Assembly (NCBI GenBank): GCA_964019135.1
Contig: OZ025249.1
Coordinates: 9,660,039-9,724,038 of the forward strand
Length of the DNA: 64,000 bases
Source of the DNA: Arenicola marina
Lineage: Eukaryota > Annelida > Polychaeta > Arenicolidae
Reading direction: 5' to 3'
The first letter of the stretch is position 1; each line of letters opens with the position of its first letter. The notes below the pieces were generated by a model. It ran no database searches. It was not told the origin of the DNA and saw only the letters and a list, made by a program, of their open reading frames with translations. The position numbers and the translations under genes were made by a program. Positions 58,601-64,000 of the stretch are shown here, one piece after another.

Positions 58601-61600
58601 CTCCGTACTTACTGGTCGTGGTCGGTGTCCGAGCCTCGGCTGTGTGTCTTGCCCTGTCCCCCGTACTTACTGGTCGTGGTCGGTGTCCGAGCCTCGGCTG
58701 TGTGTCTTGCCCTGTCCTCCGTACTTACTGGTCGTGGTCGGTGTCCGAGCCTCGGCTGTGTGTCTTGCCCTGTCCTCCGTACTTACTGGTCGTGGTCGGT
58801 GTCCGAGCCTCGGCTGTGTGTCTTGCCCTGTCCTCCGTACTTACTGGTCGTGGTCGGTGTCCGAGCCTCGGCTGTGTGTCTTGCCCTGTCCCCCGTACTT
58901 ACTGGTCGTGGTCGGTGTCTGAGCCTCGGCTGTGTGTCTTGCCCTGTCCTCCGTACTTACTGGTCGTGGTCGGTGTCTGAGCCTCGGCTGTGTGTCTTGC
59001 CCTGTCCCCCGTACTTACTGGTCGTGGTCGGTGTCCGAGCCTCGGCTGTGTGTCTTGCCCTGTCCTCCGTACTTACTGGTCGCGGTCGGTGTCCGAGCCT
59101 CGGCTGTGTGTCTTGCCCTGTCCCCCGTACTTACTGGTCGCGGTCGGTGTCCGAGCCTCGGCTGTGTGTCTTGCCCTGTCCCCCGTACTTACTGGTCGTG
59201 GTCGGTGTCCGAGCCTCGGCTGTGTGTCTTGCCCTGTCCCCCGTACTTACTGGTCGTGGTCGGTGTCCGAGCCTCGGCTGTGTGTCTTGCCCTGTCCTCC
59301 GTACTTACTGGTCGTGGTCGGTGTCTGAGCCTCGGCTGTGTGTCTTGCCCTGTCCCCCGTACTTACTGTTCGTGGTCGGTGTCCGAGCCTCGGCTGTGTG
59401 TCTTGCCCTGTCCCCCGTACTTACTGGTCGTGGTCGCTGTCCGAGCCTCGGCTGTGTGTCTTGCCCTGTCCCCCGTACTTACTGGTCGTGGTCGGTGTCC
59501 GAGCCTCGGCTGTGTGTCCTGCCCTGTCCCCCGTACTTACTGGTCGTGGTCGGTGTCCGAGCCTCGGCTGTGTGTCTTGCCCTGTCCCCCGTACTTACTG
59601 GTCGTGGTCGGTGTCCGAGCCTCGGCTGTGTGTCTTGCCCTGTCCTCCGTACTTACTGGTCGTGGTCGGTGTCCGAGCCTCGGCTGTGTGTCTTGCCCTG
59701 TCCCCCGTACTTACTGGTCGTGGTCGGTGTCCGAGCCTCGGCTGTGTGTCTTGCCCTGTCCTCCGTACTTACTGGTCGTGGTCGGTTGGTTGATTATCCA
59801 GGACGCTTTAACCACTTTTGGTCATATCGCGTCAATGGGAGAAGGAAGGGAGAGTGGAGCCATGTCCCCGGGGGTAACCCCCTACTCTTTACGAAGAAAG
59901 ACATGGAATCTTTATCCTGCGACCACACAGACATGGCCACAGCAGGGCTCGAACCACCGACCCACGTGCCGTTAGGCTCTCAGGTGACCAGAGCACTCAA
60001 TGCGAGCGCTCTAGCCCACTGAGCTGTCGCGCCGGCCCCTGTGGTCGTGGTCGGTGTCCGAGCCTCGGTTGTGTGTCTTGCCCTGTCCCCCGTACTTACT
60101 GGTCGTGGTCGGTGTCCGAGCCTCGGCTGTGTGTCTTGCCCTGTCCCCCGTACTTACTGGTCGTGGTCGGTGTCCGAGCCTCGGCTGTGTGTCTTGCCCT
60201 GTCCCCCGTACTTACTGGTCGTGGTCGGTGTCCGAGCCTCGGCTGTGTGTCTTGCCCTGTCCCCCGTACTTACTGGTCGTGGTCGGTGTCCGAGCCTCGG
60301 CTGTGTGTCTTGCCCTGTCCCCCGTACTTACTGGTCGTGGTCGGTGTCCGAGCCTCGGCTGTGTGTCTTGCCCTGTCCCCCGTACTTACTGGTCGTGGTC
60401 GGTGTCCGAGCCTCGGCTGTGTGTCTTGCCCTGTCCCCCGTACTTACTGGTCGTGGTCGGTGTCCGAGCCTCGGCTGTGTGTCTTGCCCTGTCCCCCGTA
60501 CTTACTGGTCGTGGTCGGTGTCCGAGCCTCGGCTGTGTGTCTTGCTGTGGCCCTGTTTCCGGGCGCGGAGTTCCTGAAGGAAGTCGTTCTCCTGCTGCAG
60601 CCGGAGCCGCATCTCCTCCCGCCAAGCCTGGAAGTCGTCCACACTGGAGTCTCCCAGGTCTACAAGGAAACCAAGTCACAACAATCCCGTATTGATCATA
60701 ATATTGATAATAATGCGGTATTAAGAGTATAATATTGATAATAATGCGGTATTAATTATAATTTTCATAATGAGGCGCTATTAAAATTATAATTTTCATG
60801 CGGGATTCAAATGATAATATACCTAATAATTCGGTATTCACAATAATGGTGCCAATTACCTTTTCATAGTGTTCGTAATCTAGAGATCTTTTTAATTTTG
60901 TTAATGTTCTACCTAGCGCCAGGTACGGTTGATGAATACGGCTCCAGACTATACACAACACACGTAACGGTAACTATCCAATAATAATAACTTGCTCCAC
61001 GTTACAAACCGGCTGGGTAGTTTGCTTTGGTCGAGGACGCCTGAGCAGAAATGTCAAGTCACACACTGAGACGAGGGCGTGAATTTGAAGAACTTCGGAG
61101 ACTGGGGACTAACTACCGCACAGGGCACAGGGTTCACGAGTCACCGTGTCTCTGTGATGAGCGCAACCTGAACCTTACCACTCAATCCCTTCTTGTCCTT
61201 GTCAGGGTTGGAGCCTCCCCAGTCGTACCCCTCATCTTCGTCACCTTCGCTGCCACTGGAGGCCTCTGTAAGGGAACACTCACAGCAATGACATACGGGG
61301 AGATACACAGATCCTAGGCTAGGTCTATGGCTGTGGCTGTGGCGGTAAACAGTGTCCGGTCCGATGTTTGCCCGTCTTACAGCACAGGACCATGGACTAA
61401 TGATAACATATTTAGGCGTGGAACAAGCATGACTCGTTTACCAAGGCAGGACAATAAACGTTGATTTGAAATGGTATACGTTGTCACAGGTCAATAAATA
61501 CAGACTTTGGTCACGTATACATGTGTAAAGGGTTAAATATATCTAGTTTTTGCCAATCCTGACTAACATATATATGATACATATATCACTGCGGGACAGT

Positions 61601-62135
61601 CTTGGCCAAACCTGGCGATGCAGGCCGTTAGGTCGATTTCAACAGCATGGCATGACAAGACATTTTCACAAATATAGCAAATATAGGAAGGTCACGGCTT
61701 TTTATAGAATATTATAGGAGTGACTCAAAAATACAAGATAACGGTAATTCCCAATGCTTTATAGAGTCTGATTCCTTTATTGTCGTCGGGGTGAGTGGGT
61801 CGCTTACCCCAATCACCCCCAATCACCCCCGTGCCTTACTCACCCGAGTTGAGCTCCTTCACCAGTGACGTCATCGCGTTGGTGACGGAGTCCGCGGCCA
61901 CGAGGAGGTCGTTACGCAGGCTGCGCACGCTGCTCATAGTGCTGGCTCCCCCCGCGCTTCCGGGGCCCTGGCCCGTGAACGCCTGCCGCACGTCACCCCC
62001 CAGGCCGGCCAGACTGTCCCCCGGCGTGCTGGGGGCGCTGCCGCTCCGCCCCTGGGGCGCCGGCGGGATGGGCGGGGAGTGCCCCGTCCGGGAGCGCGGA
62101 CTGCTGTTGGGCGTCGACCGCGGCGAGCCGTGACT
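46680..62135 (-). CDS. dystrobrevin, C-terminal part (5' exons off-window)
   Basis: Last five coding exons on the minus strand: 62135..61844, 61265..61179, 60659..60506, 54211..54055 and 46817..46680 (stop TAG), 828 nt, 275 residues, with phases that join exactly. Dystrobrevins are cytoplasmic scaffolds of the dystrophin-glycoprotein complex. [35 protein letters not shown] and SLVKELNSE match the DTNA/DTNB region just after the dystrophin-binding coiled coil, which together with the EF-hand and ZZ domains must lie beyond 64000. Then come [31 protein letters not shown] and an acidic tail of TDD-ES-Y repeats. One invertebrate dystrobrevin is expected as pre-duplication counterpart of DTNA and DTNB, so no vertebrate symbol is assigned. 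The last two introns start with minisatellites that copy the donor. Confidence 0.95.
47137..54065 (-). repeat. 35-bp minisatellite starting at a dystrobrevin donor, ~200 copies
   Basis: On the minus strand the penultimate coding exon ends GACCCCAAG|GTAAGGGTGGC, and the array repeats GTAAGGGTGGCTAGGGATAG then GGCAGGGACCCCAAG. Each unit therefore carries the last nine exon bases plus a consensus donor. Two other types are mixed in: a 24-bp short unit lacking the AGGGATAGGGC part, and units with AAT|GTAACGG at the junction. Blocks with the rare CTTATCCCTAGCCACAGTT variant recur near 47830, 48200 and 48790, showing higher-order duplication. The array fills nearly all of a 7.2-kb intron. Confidence 0.97.
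54212..54469. other. unique 3' end of dystrobrevin intron before the acidic exon
   Basis: Contains the acceptor CTCGCTGCAG (minus strand) next to 54211 and an AT-rich stretch (54300-54440). No other feature. Confidence 0.6.
57081..57336 (-). mobile_element. SINE family A inside the 58-bp array, copy 1
   Basis: Full-length reversed family A SINE, 256 bp. TGGTCGTGGTCGG-type array sequence on both sides gives a 13-bp target duplication. Almost identical to the copy at 59786-60041 and at the same place in the repeat unit. Confidence 0.93.
59786..60041 (-). mobile_element. SINE family A inside the 58-bp array, copy 2
   Basis: 256 bp, about two differences from copy 1 (near the left end), same junctions (GGTCGG|TTGG and CCCCTG|TGGTCG). 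It is best explained as copied together with surrounding array units 2705 bp away, not as an independent insertion. Confidence 0.93.
60660..61178. other. dystrobrevin intron, unique
   Basis: Contains a short degenerate repeat of ATTATAATTTTCATAA / TGATAATAATGCGGTATTA type (60695-60835). The acceptor on the minus strand is CCTTGTAG at 60660. Confidence 0.6.
61266..61843. other. dystrobrevin intron, no feature seen
   Basis: AT-rich, with GATAACATA and TATATATGATACATATAT words. The donor at 61843 is GTGAGT and the acceptor at 61266 is CTTACAG (minus strand). Confidence 0.6.
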
Positions 62136-62523
62136 CTGGAAATGAAACATCAGACATCAGACAAATATTATGGAAGTACAACATGAATACTGACAACAAC
62201 CGCTGATGTTTGTCTATTCAGTGAACGACCTCTTCATGCTGATCATTGTGGTCCTCGCACAAGTTACAACGATCACGAGGATATGTATGAAATAACGTTT
62301 ACAAATGGTGCCGCGTAAGACGCCCTGAGCCTAGCGGCCTACGCAGGTGCACAGCCAGATGAAGCACTCCCACGGATGCCTCTAACTCAGGGAGCTATGA
62401 AGGGAGCTGTGAAGGCAGTATAGGTACGATAAAGTACCGTCCATGATGCCTCTTGCCCAGGGGGCTATGAAAGCGCTATAAAGAAAGCCCGGGACGCCAT
62501 GAAGGCTCTATAGATATCATGAG

Positions 62524-62890
62524 GCACCGCCAATGATGCATAGCCTCCGCCATCATGAAGCACCGCCAATGATGCATAGTCTCCGCTACCATGAAGCACC
62601 GCCAATGATGCATAGCCCCCGCCATCATGAAGCATCGCCAATGATGCATAGCCTCCGCTACCATGAAGCCCCGCCAATGATGCATAGCCCCCGCCATCAT
62701 GAAGCATCGCCAATGATGCATAGCCCCCGCCATCATGAAGCATCGCCAATGATGCATAGCCTCCGCTACCATGAAGCCCCGCCAATGATGCATAGCCTCC
62801 GCTACCATGAAGCCCCGCCAATGATGCATAGCCTCCGCTACCATGAAGCCCCGCCAATGATGCATAGCCTCCGCTACCATGAAGCACCGC
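62524..62890. repeat. 36-bp minisatellite, ~10 copies (dystrobrevin intron)
   Basis: Units read ATGAAGCACCGCCAATGATG then CATAGCCTCCGCTACC with variants CCCCGCCAT and AAGCATCGCC. Upstream at 62340-62520 diverged pieces (GCCTCT, AGGGAGCTATGAA) look related. The open frames on both strands come from the 36-bp period. No donor-like sequence is repeated. Confidence 0.93.
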
Positions 62891-63387
62891 CCATATGCCC
62901 GGCAGGCCAGACACGCCTCTATGCTTCACGTGGAATCATGAAGCACCACTAATCACCAGAAGTTTACACAATGGCAACGCTTCATGAAGCACAGCCCATC
63001 ACCCTTCCCATTATGACCACACGCTCGGGGTGCGCATTGGCTGCGGGGCTCAAGTCCACTCGTTAACATGGTGACAGGCGGGGTCGATACATTGCCTGAC
63101 CCCCTCACCCCGACACAAGACGGGGTCAGCCCTAATCCGTCTGGACACTCCACGCCCAGCCAACCCCGGGGCGCCGTTACACACGCGTTTAACGACATGT
63201 CACTCGGGGCGGTGCGCACGAGACGTTATAACGAGCGGTGGCGTGCGATGAGTTACGTCGCATCCATAGCGTGTCGGATTCAATTAGACGGGGACCGATG
63301 GGAACACACAATGGGATTCATCTCTGTCACTCGGCCATTAGGCCTCTGTCTTGGCGGTCAGGACCCGGCGTATAGTAGTTTATAGCA

Positions 63388-63426
63388 GGGGCGGGGGCGG
63401 GGTCGGGGTCGGGGGGGGGGGGGGGG
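63388..63426 (+). other. strong G-quadruplex motif
   Basis: GGGG, GGGGG, GGGG, GGGG and a run of 16 G follow each other with 1-2-nt loops. On the dystrobrevin template/coding sense the RNA would be C-rich. It lies in an intron or beyond the next upstream exon. Confidence 0.8.
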
Positions 63427-63767
63427 CGGCGATGCGTTAACGGCCATTGCACAGATAAACCGTCGCAGCTTAATATCTTTCGGTATTTAGAAGCCATTGG
63501 ACCCTTACATCCTTACACGCCTGCTCCCCCCATGAGGTGGGTCAGGCAAAGTGCGCATTAATAACATAGACCCCATTGTTAACCCACTATAGTGCACATT
63601 ATGAGCATAACCCGGCTAATTAACCTCTCGGGGTGATGAGACAAATGATATGGGAAACAATTGCTAGATTCAGATGTCCAGATCAAACGGTCTGGCCTCA
63701 TGAACCAGAACAGCGTTTCTAAATATAAACATATACAGCGACGGTAGAACCTGAATTGGCGACTGGG

Positions 63768-64000
63768 TTGTGACTAGCCTGAATGTAGCGACTGGATTGT
63801 GACTAGCCTGAATGTAGCGACTGGATTGTGACTAGCCTGCATGTAGCGACTGGATTGTGACTAGCCTGAATGTAGCGACTGGATTGTGACTAGCCTGAAT
63901 GTAGCGACTGGATTGTGACTAGCCTGAATGTAGCGACTGGATTGTGACTAGCCTGAATGTAGCGACTGGATTGTGACTAGCCTGAATGTAGCGACTGGAT
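63768..64000. repeat. 29-bp minisatellite, at least 8 copies, runs off the edge
   Basis: Units read GACTAGCCTGAATGTAGCGA then CTGGATTGT, nearly identical. The array continues beyond the window. No consensus donor on either strand of the unit. Confidence 0.95.

Larger units (their letters stand above)
54470..60545 (-). repeat. 58-bp minisatellite starting at a dystrobrevin donor, ~95 copies
   Basis: Minus-strand units read GTAAGTACGGGGGACAGGGC, then AAGACACACAGCCGAGGCTC, then GGACACCGACCACGACCA. The last 38 nt equal the 3' end of the exon at 60659-60506 ([12 protein letters not shown] plus CA), so each unit repeats that exon tail and its strong donor CCA|GTAAGTA. Point variants (TCCGAGCCC/TCTGAGCCTC, CCCCCG/CCTCCG, GGTCG/GTTCG) mark subfamilies. 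Two SINE copies interrupt it. The unit is not a multiple of three; continuing the exon frame meets TAA at once (CAG TAA). Confidence 0.98.

Noticed and set aside
26930-60545. CRISPR-like arrays
   Set aside because: Units are directly adjacent with no unique spacers, in a eukaryotic intron context.
54438-60732. Many overlapping frames with cysteine/proline-rich repeats
   Set aside because: Antisense frames of the 58-bp array; the coding sense is the minus-strand dystrobrevin exon at its right edge.
62465-62952. Gly/Tyr/Ala/Ser/Leu- and Met/His-rich repeat proteins
   Set aside because: 36-bp minisatellite frames on both strands, inside an intron.

Overview
This window is animal nuclear DNA: GT-AG introns, CDS cut into small exons, tRNA-derived SINEs, MITEs and very large intronic minisatellites. 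The four genes I can read give clear matches to vertebrate proteins remembered from sequence, so an invertebrate animal is likely. A cephalochordate (amphioxus) is my best guess, because minisatellites that overlap 5' splice sites are, from memory, known in amphioxus genes; this is inference.

Layout: 1-7.4 kb is AT-rich intergenic DNA with a small LTR element, tandem duplications and several foldback/MITE elements. MPV17L2 (+) has five exons between 7477 and 10668. NSMCE1 (-) lies at 16461-12982, tail to tail with MPV17L2. 16.5-23.2 kb is a repeat-rich spacer between the divergent NSMCE1 and DDX24. DDX24 (+) runs 23191-43194 in sixteen exons. A dystrobrevin gene (-) has its last five coding exons between 62135 and 46680, tail to tail with DDX24; its N-terminal part lies beyond the right edge.

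The products are housekeeping or structural: a mitochondrial Mpv17/PMP22-family membrane protein (mitoribosome biogenesis), a RING-like SMC5/6 subunit (DNA repair), a nucleolar DEAD-box helicase, and a dystrophin-complex scaffold. I see no operon-like functional link among them.

More than a third of the window is minisatellite. The most striking point is that three separate introns, in two genes on opposite strands, carry arrays (57 bp x ~86, 58 bp x ~95, 35 bp x ~200) that begin exactly at an exon's 3' boundary. Every unit repeats the end of that exon plus a good 5' splice site. In each case any donor other than the exon-proximal one would bring in a stop codon. Other arrays (53, 31, 36, 36 and 29 bp units) lie inside introns without copying the donor. 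Two SINE copies in the 58-bp array show that the array expanded after the SINE inserted, and another SINE appears to supply the C-terminal codons and stop of NSMCE1.
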